Position numbers and translations under genes: made by a program. The notes beneath the pieces are model-generated. The model was not told the DNA's origin and made no database searches. It worked only from the letters and a program-made list of their open reading frames with translations. Shown in pieces: positions 21,652 to 28,112 of a stretch of 41,616 nt of DNA. Source of the stretch: Intestinibacillus massiliensis (GTDB lineage: Bacteria > Bacillota > Clostridia > Oscillospirales > Butyricicoccaceae); NCBI RefSeq assembly GCF_900155735.1, contig NZ_LT707059.1, positions 284,222 to 325,837 on the forward strand. Direction: 5' to 3'. How positions within the stretch are numbered: position 1 is the first letter of the stretch; each line of letters opens with the position of its first letter.

Positions 21652-21725
21652 TGCCGAATTGTGTAATGGTAGCACGACAGACTCTGACTCTGTTTGTCTG
21701 GGTTCGAATCCTAGTTCGGCAGCCA
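21652..21725 (+). tRNA. tRNA-Gln (anticodon CUG)
   Basis: A 74-base tRNA with encoded CCA. The acceptor stem TGCCGAA (21652-21658) pairs with TTCGGCA (21715-21721), followed by discriminator G and CCA. The D arm is GTG/CAC. The anticodon arm ACAGA-CTCTGAC-TCTGT gives anticodon CTG, reading CAG. The T arm is CTGGG-TTCGAAT-CCTAG. The U1-A72 pair and G73 are typical glutamine identity features. It is a single gene with its own promoter and terminator. Confidence 0.97.
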
Positions 21726-21729
21726 TAGG

Positions 21730-21772
21730 AAAAACCCTGTAAAGGCTCTGTAAAGAGGTTTACAGGGTTTTT
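21730..21772 (+). terminator. Terminator after tRNA-Gln
   Basis: A 14-bp stem (21730-21743 with 21759-21772), with a smaller CTCT/AGAG hairpin inside the loop and T run on the right arm. Confidence 0.88.
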
Positions 21773-21922
21773 GCTGTGTTTGCGGGGTTTGGAGCCGGAA
21801 ACATAAAATTAGGGAATGAAAATTTGCCCCGTCCCCTGTTTTTTGTGCTGATGGAAAAAATGCCGCGCTGACCGGGGCACCGTTCCTTCTAGTTCAAAGC
21901 AGTGAGAAAGTAGGCATAGGGA

Positions 21923-21952
21923 AGCCCCCTGGACAATTTTGTCCAGGGGGCT
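21923..21952. terminator. Strong hairpin downstream of the RNHCP gene
   Basis: AGCCCCCTGGAC (21923-21934) pairs perfectly with GTCCAGGGGGCT (21941-21952) around AATTTT. Neither strand has a clear T run, so it may terminate weakly or act as a 3' stabiliser for the minus-strand RNHCP mRNA. I see no other features in 21773-21982. Confidence 0.55.
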
Positions 21953-21982
21953 GTTTGAAAACGGTTTTTGATTCAAAGGCAA

Positions 21983-22408
21983 TTACGGCATTGACCCGTC
22001 CCCACCCATTAAAGCTGTCATTTCCTCTATTTTTTCCAGCGGAAACGGTGGGAGGGCGATGGGTTTCATTGCAAGCGCCATCAGCTTCATCGGGTTATCG
22101 TCCGCAGCAATCCTGTTGGAGCGCAGCGCCCCGCATCTGCGGCAGCGGTGGATAATCGCCCACTCGCCGTTTTTGCGGACCCATACGGCGATGGGCTCCA
22201 TAATGCCGCCGCAGCCGGCAGCCCGGTCGCCCGGCTCGTTATCGACGTGCAGGCTGGCCAAGCAGTTCGGGCAATGGTTCCGATGCTCGCTTCCGGCGCC
22301 CGTTGGGACTACGAGCCTGTCACAGATTTTACATGTGAACGTCTCATTGCAGCCGTGTGTTTTGTAATACCCTTTTTCAAAAGATCTTTTCCTATTTTCC
22401 CGGTTCAT
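21983..22408 (-). CDS. RNHCP-domain zinc-ribbon protein
   Basis: A 141-aa soluble protein. The domain-naming RNHCP is at residues 43-47. Three CxxC knuckles are visible: CKIC (26-29), CPNC (46-49) and CRRC (89-92), plus Cys66, so zinc binding is very likely. The C-terminal 45 residues are rich in Met and Pro. From general knowledge the domain is widespread and uncharacterised; RNA or ribosome association is only a guess based on zinc-ribbon character. ATG 22408 lies behind TAGGAGGA. A long leader with a possible short peptide and a hairpin precedes it. Confidence 0.9.
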   Translation of the reverse strand: MNRENRKRSFEKGYYKTHGCNETFTCKICDRLVVPTGAGSEHRNHCPNCLASLHVDNEPGDRAAGCGGIMEPIAVWVRKNGEWAIIHRCRRCGALRSNRIAADDNPMKLMALAMKPIALPPFPLEKIEEMTALMGGDGSMP

Positions 22409-22444
22409 GGGGTGTGTCCTCCTAAAAGTATCGGTCTACCTTTT

Positions 22445-22482
22445 GGGAGGTTCGTGTGAGATTTAAATTACGCAAACCTCCC
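22445..22482 (-). promoter_or_regulatory. Leader hairpin upstream of RNHCP gene, possible anti-ribosome-site switch
   Basis: Read on the minus strand, GGGAGGTT (22482-22475) pairs with AACCTCCC (22452-22445), extended by a few further pairs around a loop rich in A and T. The right arm CCTCC is also complementary to the ribosome site GGAGG of the RNHCP gene (22424-22419), so two mutually exclusive structures are possible. Confidence 0.5.
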
Positions 22483-22484
22483 GG

Positions 22485-22535
22485 TTAGCATACAATCTCC
22501 GACACGTTAGTTTTTTTCATAAAGCGTTTCCTCAT
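22485..22535 (-). CDS. Possible 11-16 aa leader peptide
   Basis: A short frame inside the RNHCP leader, from ATG 22535 (16 aa) or, with GAGG upstream, from ATG 22520 (11 aa: MKKTNVSEIVC). Its stop codon lies two bases before the left arm of the downstream hairpin, the arrangement seen in ribosome-controlled leaders. There is no direct evidence of translation, and such short frames arise by chance. Confidence 0.3.
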   Translation of the reverse strand: MRKRFMKKTNVSEIVC

Positions 22536-22586
22536 AAATTGATGTTTTTGACCCAGCCGCAGCGGCGGGATCGACTTTCCGGTTTC

Positions 22587-22615
22587 ATTATACCCGATTG
22601 GAAGTCGGAATGCAA
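22587..22615 (-). promoter_or_regulatory. Promoter of the RNHCP leader
   Basis: On the minus strand, TTGCAT (22615-22610), 17-base spacer, perfect TATAAT (22592-22587). Transcription would start near 22580, giving a leader of about 170 bases. Confidence 0.8.
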
Positions 22616-22683
22616 GGGAAATGCCAGGCAGGCCGCGTGGTAAATTGCAGGATGCATGAACCTTTTGCGTCCTGTGGGATATC

Positions 22684-23331
22684 TCAACTTCCGGGTTGCG
22701 TTACCGGCTTGATAGGGTGGCGGATGACGGTTTTGCGCTGCTCCGCCGCCGTTTTTCGCGGGTCTGACAGGTATATTTCGTGGTGCCGCCGGCTTTCGGT
22801 AAAATCATTGGCGTATCCGTTTTCCAGCAGGAACGCATCCATAAGCGCAACCGTTTCCGGCTCGCTGTCGTATGTTCCCAGGTGCATCATTTGGACGCAC
22901 AGCCCTTCGTCGATGGTCAAAAACCCCGCTGAGGTGCAATCCAGCCCCTTCTTGCGGGACGCTACCTGGACAGCCCAGTCAAAATCCTGGCGCCGCACAA
23001 AATCCGGCAGCCGGATGGCGGAAATCCACTGGAAGCTGCTTTTGTCAGAATAATCTACCCCATCCATGCCGTCTTGCCACCAAAAGCCTTCCAGGGGCGG
23101 CACGACGTATTCAAAAAAACCGTCGATCCGATGCGTGCCCTTGTAACTCATTTTGATGGTATAGGATATGGCGTACAGGATGCCGACGGCCTGCTGGTAG
23201 GCGCCGCCTTGCACGTTGGGGTCGCCCTCGCCGCGGACCGCAACAAAATTTGCACGCGGGACGGTAACAAGTGCAGGTTTGTTTTTCGGCAGATATAATT
23301 GCTTGTACTCTTTTTTAAAATCAAAAGGCAT
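22684..23331 (-). CDS. GyrI-like small-molecule-binding domain protein
   Basis: A 215-aa soluble protein. Segments such as VPRANFVAVRGEGDPN, the FFEYVVPPLEGFWW region and HLGTYDSEP match stand-alone GyrI-like domain proteins (SOUL/AraC effector-binding fold) with two SHS2-type repeats. These proteins bind hydrophobic small molecules; some relatives hydrolyse or sequester toxic compounds. The ligand here is unknown. I chose ATG 23331 because AAGGAGGG lies just upstream; an in-frame start at 23376 has no ribosome site. Confidence 0.85.
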   Translation of the reverse strand: MPFDFKKEYKQLYLPKNKPALVTVPRANFVAVRGEGDPNVQGGAYQQAVGILYAISYTIKMSYKGTHRIDGFFEYVVPPLEGFWWQDGMDGVDYSDKSSFQWISAIRLPDFVRRQDFDWAVQVASRKKGLDCTSAGFLTIDEGLCVQMMHLGTYDSEPETVALMDAFLLENGYANDFTESRRHHEIYLSDPRKTAAEQRKTVIRHPIKPVTQPGS

Positions 23332-23371
23332 CGTAAAACCCTCCTTTCCTTTATCATGCCATAGGAAGTAT

Positions 23372-23381
23372 GACAACTGTA
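23372..23381. promoter_or_regulatory. CopY/BlaI-type operator-like site
   Basis: GACAACTGTA matches the KACANNTGTA core recognised by CopY/BlaI-family repressors, and it lies in a wider near-palindrome (TATGACA...TGTCGTA, 23369-23387). It sits between the GyrI-like gene and the divergent short frame at 23414. No repressor gene of this family is in the window. A 10-base match can be chance. Confidence 0.35.
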
Positions 23382-23413
23382 TGTCGTATTATAGAATCTT
23401 TTGGGGGAGGGCC

Positions 23414-23545
23414 ATGGAAACCATGCATCATGCTGGAAAATGCGGCGGATTCACTGGCAAAACCTGCGGAGGTATAACCTTAGAATGGCTTAGGGATCCG
23501 TATGCGCTTGCATATAAAAGAAATACAAGGGATAATTTGATATAG
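23414..23545 (+). CDS. Possible 43-aa protein
   Basis: A short frame with ATG 23414 behind GGGGGAGGG (23403-23410). The product is hydrophilic, with two cysteines, a Gly-rich middle and a basic end (KRNTRDN); I recognise no family. It is followed by a stem-loop at 23556-23591. The good ribosome site and the divergent promoter region support it. No conservation evidence is available. Confidence 0.3.
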   Translation: METMHHAGKCGGFTGKTCGGITLEWLRDPYALAYKRNTRDNLI

Positions 23546-23555
23546 GCGTATCACC

Positions 23556-23591
23556 ATAAACAGCCGCCCCATTTTCGGGGCGGCCGTTTAT
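23556..23591. terminator. Terminator-like hairpin between the 43-aa frame and sodC
   Basis: Fifteen-base arms (23556-23570 with 23577-23591) with one mismatch and an ATTTTC loop; TTT follows closely on both strands. It probably ends the minus-strand superoxide dismutase transcript. Confidence 0.7.
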
Positions 23592-23609
23592 TTGCCGTGT
23601 TACAATCGG

Positions 23610-24059
23610 CTAGGCGGCCTGGATGACGCCGCAGGCGATTTTTTCGCCGGAATTGCCCGCCGGCTGTGTCGTAAAGTCATCCGGCTGGCTGTGGATCACC
23701 ACAGTGCGCCCGATAACGTCGGAAATATGGAAGCGGTCTGTCAGGAAGGCCATGAACGCGCGGCCGTTGCATTCAAACAGCGGCGGGAGGTCGCCTGCAT
23801 GATGCGGATGCGCACAACCCCCGGGGTTAAAGTGGCCTTTCGTGTCGGAGAAACCGACGCCGCCGCAGGAGCCGCCTTCGTGGATATGGAAGCCGAATAT
23901 GCCGGATGCGCAGGGCGCGTCGCGATGCGGGAGCCGCCGTATATCGGCTACGACCAGGGTATTCCCGCTGTATGGGTAGAAAGACACGTCGCCCGTAGGG
24001 CCGTCGGCCGCGCCGCTGACATGCGCGATGGCAAGCGGGCGGCTCAAGTAGAATCCCAA
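23610..24059 (-). CDS. sodC: Superoxide dismutase, Cu/Zn family, cytoplasmic form
   Basis: A 149-aa protein with the whole Cu/Zn SOD ligand set. Copper ligands are His58, His60 (FHIHE), bridging His76 (GHFNP) and His123 (VIHSQPDD). Zinc ligands are His76, His84, His87 and Asp90 (HAGDLP). Cys65 and Cys143 match the conserved disulfide pair. The usual active-site Arg is replaced by Lys140 (SGEKIACG). No signal peptide is present, unlike most bacterial SodC. I prefer TTG 24059, correctly spaced after GAGGTGAT, over GTG 24068, which overlaps that site. Whether it is an active dismutase in an anaerobe's cytoplasm is open. Confidence 0.9.
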   Translation of the reverse strand: MGFYLSRPLAIAHVSGAADGPTGDVSFYPYSGNTLVVADIRRLPHRDAPCASGIFGFHIHEGGSCGGVGFSDTKGHFNPGGCAHPHHAGDLPPLFECNGRAFMAFLTDRFHISDVIGRTVVIHSQPDDFTTQPAGNSGEKIACGVIQAA

Positions 24060-24130
24060 ATGAATCACCTCGTTTATAGCATATGCCGGCAGAGAAAAAG
24101 CGTCCGGCTGAAAGCAAAGGCAAAAGGGAA

Positions 24131-24150
24131 CCGCCCCGGTGGAGGGGCGG
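24131..24150 (-). terminator. Weak terminator after the 78-aa gene
   Basis: CCGCCCC (24131-24137) pairs with GGGGCGG (24144-24150); on the minus strand a short T-containing stretch (CCCTTTTG) follows. Confidence 0.5.
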
Positions 24151-24155
24151 CGTGT

Positions 24156-24392
24156 TTAACGGCACCAGTTGCGCCAAGGGCCGACGGGCGGGATCCTGGA
24201 TATACGGGTTGCGCGAATCTGTGGCGGGATGCTCAGCGTCATTACGCCGTTATAGCGGATGCATACGAAGTTGCCGGGGCGGAAGCAGCGGGCGTTCCGT
24301 GTGATGACACGCACCCGTTGCCGCGATCTAAGGTCAAATACAAGCAGGCTGCCATTCTGCACCGAAATGACAGTCGCCGTCATCGTTGTCAA
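24156..24392 (-). CDS. 78-aa protein of unknown function
   Basis: A small basic protein with alternating short beta segments (TATVISVQNGSLLVFDL, RVRVITR, NFVCIRYNG), suggesting an OB-like or SH3-like barrel; I recognise no named family. TTG start at 24392 after a strong AGGGAGGTGAT (about 24400-24410). This is the same ribosome-site and TTG arrangement as the neighbouring sodC. A 10-bp inverted repeat lies immediately upstream of the ribosome site. There is no room for an obvious promoter after the DUF305 terminator, so it may depend on readthrough. Confidence 0.6.
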   Translation of the reverse strand: MTTMTATVISVQNGSLLVFDLRSRQRVRVITRNARCFRPGNFVCIRYNGVMTLSIPPQIRATRISRIPPVGPWRNWCR

Positions 24393-24415
24393 AATAAATC
24401 ACCTCCCTTTCAGCC

Positions 24416-24454
24416 TATGCGGCGCAGCAATAACGGTGCGGGGAGCGCCGCATA
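24416..24454 (-). repeat. 10-bp inverted repeat upstream of the 78-aa gene
   Basis: TATGCGGCGC (24416-24425) and GCGCCGCATA (24445-24454) are perfect inverted repeats around a 19-base loop. In the minus-strand mRNA they form a hairpin directly before the ribosome site. Confidence 0.6.
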
Positions 24455-24479
24455 TGAAAGGCGGGGGGAGGGGTCAGGC

Positions 24480-24506
24480 AAAAAAAGCCCGCCCCAATGG
24501 GGCGGG
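24480..24506 (-). terminator. Terminator after the DUF305 gene
   Basis: CCCGCCCC (24488-24495) pairs with GGGGCGGG (24499-24506), with a run of seven T on the minus strand (24486-24480). It lies 8 bases after the DUF305 stop. Confidence 0.9.
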
Positions 24507-24514
24507 AGGGAGGC

Positions 24515-25216
24515 TTATGCAGCGGGGCGGAGCCCGTCCAAGATAGACTGCATGTCTGCAATTTCCTGGTTTTGCGTGTCAATAATATTTTGCGCCAGTT
24601 CCGAGATCCCGGGATCGTCCGTATTTGGCAGAATGGCGTTTGCCATATCGACCGCCATTTGATGGTGCATAATCATGCCCTCGGCAAACGCCTCGTCGAC
24701 GCTTTGGGCAGCCGTGTGCGCCATGGTATGGCCGTGCATCATTTCGTGATAAGCCTTGGTGTACGCCTCGGCCTTTGCCGCATCCATATTGCCGCTTGCC
24801 TTCTTGTCCCGCAGCATCGTCTGCATCTGCTTGATTTCTTCGGTCTGCGCGGTGATAATGTCATTTGCGAGTTTTTCCAGGGTGTCATTTTTGCCGCCAG
24901 ATTGCAAATAGCTTTCAGACATCGCGACGGCCGCCTCGTGATGGGGTAGCATGCCCGCGAGGAAATCCACGTCCGCACTGCCGGAGGGGCTGACGCCCTC
25001 CATGGCGTCCATCATATCCGCCATGACGGCATCCTGTTCCTTTATATACCTCTCGAGGTCGGGATCGGAAGCGGAGTTTGTTTGGGTATGGGCGGTGTGG
25101 CCAGCCCCGGCATCGCCATCGGATTTGCCGCCGGTTGCCGCAAGCCAGATAATAATTGCAATGATGACGATTGCGATCGCAATGAGTATCCAGTTCCAGA
25201 CTTTTTTGTGCATCAT
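24515..25216 (-). CDS. DUF305 (ferritin-like) membrane-anchored protein
   Basis: A 233-aa protein with one N-terminal transmembrane helix (about residues 8-27), a Gly/Ala/His-rich linker and a duplicated DUF305 four-helix domain. The two repeats are marked by MLPHHEAAVAMSE (about residues 88-100) and MIMHHQMAVDMAN (about 181-193), each with the conserved HH pair, plus a Met/His-rich stretch (HEMMHGHTMAH). Such His/Met arrangements suggest copper or other metal binding outside the membrane; this is inferred. ATG 25216 or 25213 behind GGGGGAT. It lies downstream of the sensor kinase on the same strand but after a terminator. Confidence 0.9.
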   Translation of the reverse strand: MMHKKVWNWILIAIAIVIIAIIIWLAATGGKSDGDAGAGHTAHTQTNSASDPDLERYIKEQDAVMADMMDAMEGVSPSGSADVDFLAGMLPHHEAAVAMSESYLQSGGKNDTLEKLANDIITAQTEEIKQMQTMLRDKKASGNMDAAKAEAYTKAYHEMMHGHTMAHTAAQSVDEAFAEGMIMHHQMAVDMANAILPNTDDPGISELAQNIIDTQNQEIADMQSILDGLRPAA

Positions 25217-25305
25217 ACATCCCCCTGTTTCAGTTTTGGGTTAGTATTTGTGCGAGCGGGCGCTTTATGCATCGGGTCTATCGGTTTTGCAGCATTTGGG
25301 GAGCT

Positions 25306-25381
25306 GGCACAAGATAAAGCAAGGTGCCTAAAGCCGCGTCAGCCCGGCGATGGTCCCGGGAAACCGGACAGCCATCGCGGG
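25306..25381. other. Structured segment upstream of the DUF305 gene
   Basis: Two hairpins: GGCAC/GTGCC (25306-25310 with 25324-25328), and a long imperfect stem CCCG-CGATGG / CCATCG-CGGG (25343-25353 with 25372-25381) capped by a GAAA loop. There is no ORF. It may be leader RNA of the DUF305 gene. I could not match it to a known riboswitch class and saw no clear promoter here. Confidence 0.4.
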
Positions 25382-25399
25382 CACGGAAAAATGCCATAT

Positions 25400-25439
25400 A
25401 AATCGCCCCCGGCCTGAATTTCCTGGCCGGGGGCGGTTT
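25400..25439. terminator. Terminator after the hybrid kinase gene
   Basis: Fifteen-base arms (25400-25414 with 25425-25439), a TGAATTTCCT loop, and T-rich sequence on the minus strand (ATTTATAT). Confidence 0.88.
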
Positions 25440-25470
25440 GGGGCTGGCAAAAGGGAAGAGGGTAGGGCGG

Positions 25471-27912
25471 TCATGCGCTACCGCCCACCAGGGTGTCGGC
25501 CAGCGTTTGGTACAGCAGCTTGGGGTCGATCGGTTTGGCAAGATGGCCGTTCATCCCGGCCTTTGCAGCGCAGATTACATCTTCATGGAACGCGTCGGCG
25601 GTCATCGCGATGATGGGGATGCTTTTTGCCTTCGGGTGCCCGGATTTGCGGATCGCCCTGGTAGCCTGGTACCCATCCATGACGGGCATCTGCACATCCA
25701 TAAGGATGAGATCATAGTTGTCCCCCTCCGCTAAAAACCGGTCGAGCGCCTGTTGGCCGTTTTCCGCGGAATCCACGGAAATCCCGGTCATTTGCAATAA
25801 CTCCATCGCAATTTCACGGTTCAAGTCGTTGTCTTCGGCTAAAAGGATGCGGTATCCTGCGAGTTCCGGCCGCTTAAGGCTATCGCCTTCCGATGCAGCG
25901 GCGCCCGCTTTGCCAAAGCTTGTCACAGAGAGCAGCGTGTTATACAGGGTGGATGCAAAAACCGGCTTGGACAGGAACGCGTTGACGCCGGCCTGGCGGG
26001 CGCTGTCTTCAATGGCGCTCCAGTCATACGCGGTCAGGATAATGACGGGCGTATCAGGTCCAACCAAGGCGCGGATGCGGCGGGTGATTTCCACCCCGTC
26101 GGCGTCGGGCATCTTCCAGTCGACGAGGCATACGTCGTAATCGTCGCCTATTTCCTGCGCCGCGCGGATTTTCTCCAAGCATGCGCTCCCCGTCTGCACC
26201 CAGTCGGATCGGATGCCAAGCTGTTCAAAGAGCAGGGAAGTGTGGATGCAGCTATCCCGGTCGTCGTCCGTAATGAGCACCTTGAGCGATGCCAGCCCGG
26301 GCTGCTTTGTTGGCTGCATTTGGTCTGCGCCCTCCGGGATATCAAAATCCAGTTCCACCGTAAACGTGGAACCCTCGCCTAATTCGCTTTTGACGGCGAT
26401 CGTACCGCCCATAAGGGTCACGAGGTTTTTGGTGATCGCCATACCCAGCCCGGTGCCGCCGAACCGCTGGCTGGTAGAAATGCTTTCCTGCTCGAAGGGG
26501 GTAAACAGGCGTTCCATAAATTCCTCGCTCATGCCGATGCCGGTATCACTCACGGAAAAGCGCATGCGCACCCGTCCAGCCCTGCGATGGAGCTGCTGGA
26601 TGCTCAAACAGACCGTGCCGCCTGCCGGCGTGAATTTGAGGGCGTTGGACAACAGGTTCAGCAGGACTTGGTTGAGACGAAGCGAATCGCCCACCAGCAC
26701 CGTCCCGGTAATATCCACAAGCGACACGGTAAAGGCCAGCCCCTTGGCTGTGGCCTGTGGGTAGATGATGGAGGTTATGGACTCGGCGACCGTCTCGAGG
26801 TCAAAGGGGTCGCGGGCGATTTGCAGCTTGCCCTCGTCGATTTTGGACATGTCCAGGATATCGTTGATCAGGGTCATCAGATGCTTGGACGAATACCCGA
26901 TCTTCTGCAGGCAGTCGGCCACCCGCTGCTGGTCGCCGATGTAGGCCGCGGCAATGGTGGTCATGCCGATAATGGCGTTCATGGGCGTGCGGATTTCGTG
27001 ACTCATGCGTGATAAGAAGGTGGATTTTGCCTGGTTGGCGCGCTCCGCGACGGCAAGGGCGTCCTTGAGCGCCTCCGTCTGTTCCGTGAGCTTTTTATGC
27101 ATCTCGCGCAGTTCGGTCACATCCGTGATGTCGATAAATATGACCAGATAGACGGGCGCGCCGTTCTGCCACTCCAGGCAGGCGGCGTTTACCTGCAGCC
27201 AGAGCTGCTGCCCATGGCGGCTTTCCACATGCATCACGAAATGCAGCGGCTTGCCCGCGCGCATATTCTCCTTTTGCGCGCTGAGCACGTCAAAATTGTT
27301 TTCGATGTTTTCGCGGTATAAGGGGTTCGAGCCATGTTCATCCGCCGCGCCAAAATAATCTAAAAATTGCGTGTTGGAATCCAGAAGCGTCAAGTCGAGG
27401 CCGGTGTCCAGGTGGTCTATCCGGTATTTCGCAACAAAGCCCGGCAGGTTCTCATAGGTGACGGATTGTTCGCGCTGTACGCGGACGAGGTCGTCGATAT
27501 TGGTCAGTACGGAGTAGGCGACCTGGCAGCCGTCGATATACTCATCCGCAAACTGCGTGGAGAACTGCACCCAAATCAATTCCCCATTTTTCCGCCGGAT
27601 GCGCGAAACCATGCGGTAGCCGTCCTGATGTGCTTCGAGCGCCTTCAGGACGGTATTGGAAAGTTCTTCCCATTCCTTGGGGTCGTTTTGGTAATAAAGG
27701 TCGGGACGGTTATGGAACGTGGCCTCGTATTCGGCCTTCGGCCAGCCAATCAGCTTGTAATAAAACTCGTTTGCCCAAACCAGTGTAAAATGCTCGTCCA
27801 GCAGGTGTTTGCTCACACTGACGCCCAGCAGCTGCATGAGGGTATGGTACTCATATTCCGCGGGTCTGGCCTCTGCGTCGCGGCCAGTGTGCATGCTTTC
27901 CTGTTCTGCCAT
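25471..27912 (-). CDS. Soluble hybrid sensor histidine kinase, PAS-PAS-HisKA-HATPase-REC-REC
   Basis: An 813-aa multidomain kinase without transmembrane helices. Two PAS-like domains cover roughly residues 30-150 and 160-270. A short coiled coil leads into HisKA with the phospho-acceptor His305 (SHEIRTPMN). HATPase_c follows with N box LLNLLSNALKF (about 417-427), G1 DTGIGMS and G2 GGTGLGMAI. Two receiver domains end the protein, with phospho-acceptor Asp598 (LVDWKMP) and Asp739 (LMDVQMP); each has its acidic pair and Lys. ATG 27912 behind GGGGG. No response regulator with an output domain is adjacent; the divergent GntR-like regulator has no receiver domain. The signal is unknown. Confidence 0.93.
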   Translation of the reverse strand: MAEQESMHTGRDAEARPAEYEYHTLMQLLGVSVSKHLLDEHFTLVWANEFYYKLIGWPKAEYEATFHNRPDLYYQNDPKEWEELSNTVLKALEAHQDGYRMVSRIRRKNGELIWVQFSTQFADEYIDGCQVAYSVLTNIDDLVRVQREQSVTYENLPGFVAKYRIDHLDTGLDLTLLDSNTQFLDYFGAADEHGSNPLYRENIENNFDVLSAQKENMRAGKPLHFVMHVESRHGQQLWLQVNAACLEWQNGAPVYLVIFIDITDVTELREMHKKLTEQTEALKDALAVAERANQAKSTFLSRMSHEIRTPMNAIIGMTTIAAAYIGDQQRVADCLQKIGYSSKHLMTLINDILDMSKIDEGKLQIARDPFDLETVAESITSIIYPQATAKGLAFTVSLVDITGTVLVGDSLRLNQVLLNLLSNALKFTPAGGTVCLSIQQLHRRAGRVRMRFSVSDTGIGMSEEFMERLFTPFEQESISTSQRFGGTGLGMAITKNLVTLMGGTIAVKSELGEGSTFTVELDFDIPEGADQMQPTKQPGLASLKVLITDDDRDSCIHTSLLFEQLGIRSDWVQTGSACLEKIRAAQEIGDDYDVCLVDWKMPDADGVEITRRIRALVGPDTPVIILTAYDWSAIEDSARQAGVNAFLSKPVFASTLYNTLLSVTSFGKAGAAASEGDSLKRPELAGYRILLAEDNDLNREIAMELLQMTGISVDSAENGQQALDRFLAEGDNYDLILMDVQMPVMDGYQATRAIRKSGHPKAKSIPIIAMTADAFHEDVICAAKAGMNGHLAKPIDPKLLYQTLADTLVGGSA

Positions 27913-27949
27913 AATGGTGCCCCCTATCCTATTTTCGCGCAGCCTTTTT

Positions 27950-27981
27950 CCGTCCGGGGATGCCCTCGCAATTTCGGACGG
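27950..27981 (-). promoter_or_regulatory. Leader hairpin of the kinase gene
   Basis: CCGTCCG (27950-27956) and CGGACGG (27975-27981) form a 7-bp stem in the untranslated leader. No T run follows on the minus strand. Confidence 0.35.
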
Positions 27982-28030
27982 CGGTGCGGGCGTATCGCAA
28001 ACGCAACCTTGTTCATAAGTAGTTGTTTAA

Positions 28031-28059
28031 ATTATAAAGGATCAGGCGGAAAAACTCAA
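28031..28059 (-). promoter_or_regulatory. Promoter of the hybrid kinase gene
   Basis: On the minus strand, TTGAGT (28059-28054), 17-base spacer, perfect TATAAT (28036-28031). The leader is about 110 bases. Confidence 0.82.
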
Positions 28060-28112
28060 TGCACTTCTGGAATCTTTGCGGATTAAATGTTAGAATAAAT
28101 AAGATTACAAAA

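Noticed and set aside
21536-21742. 68-aa frame over the tRNA-Gln
   Set aside because: The tRNA, its promoter and terminator fully account for the sequence.
23592-24662. 356-aa plus-strand frame opposite sodC and the 78-aa gene
   Set aside because: It is antisense to clear Cu/Zn SOD motifs and crosses two terminators; no domain recognised.
25217-25399. Cyclic-di-GMP or cobalamin riboswitch
   Set aside because: Some short motifs (GGTGCC, GGGAAACC) look similar, but the required order and the B12 box or GEMM core are absent.
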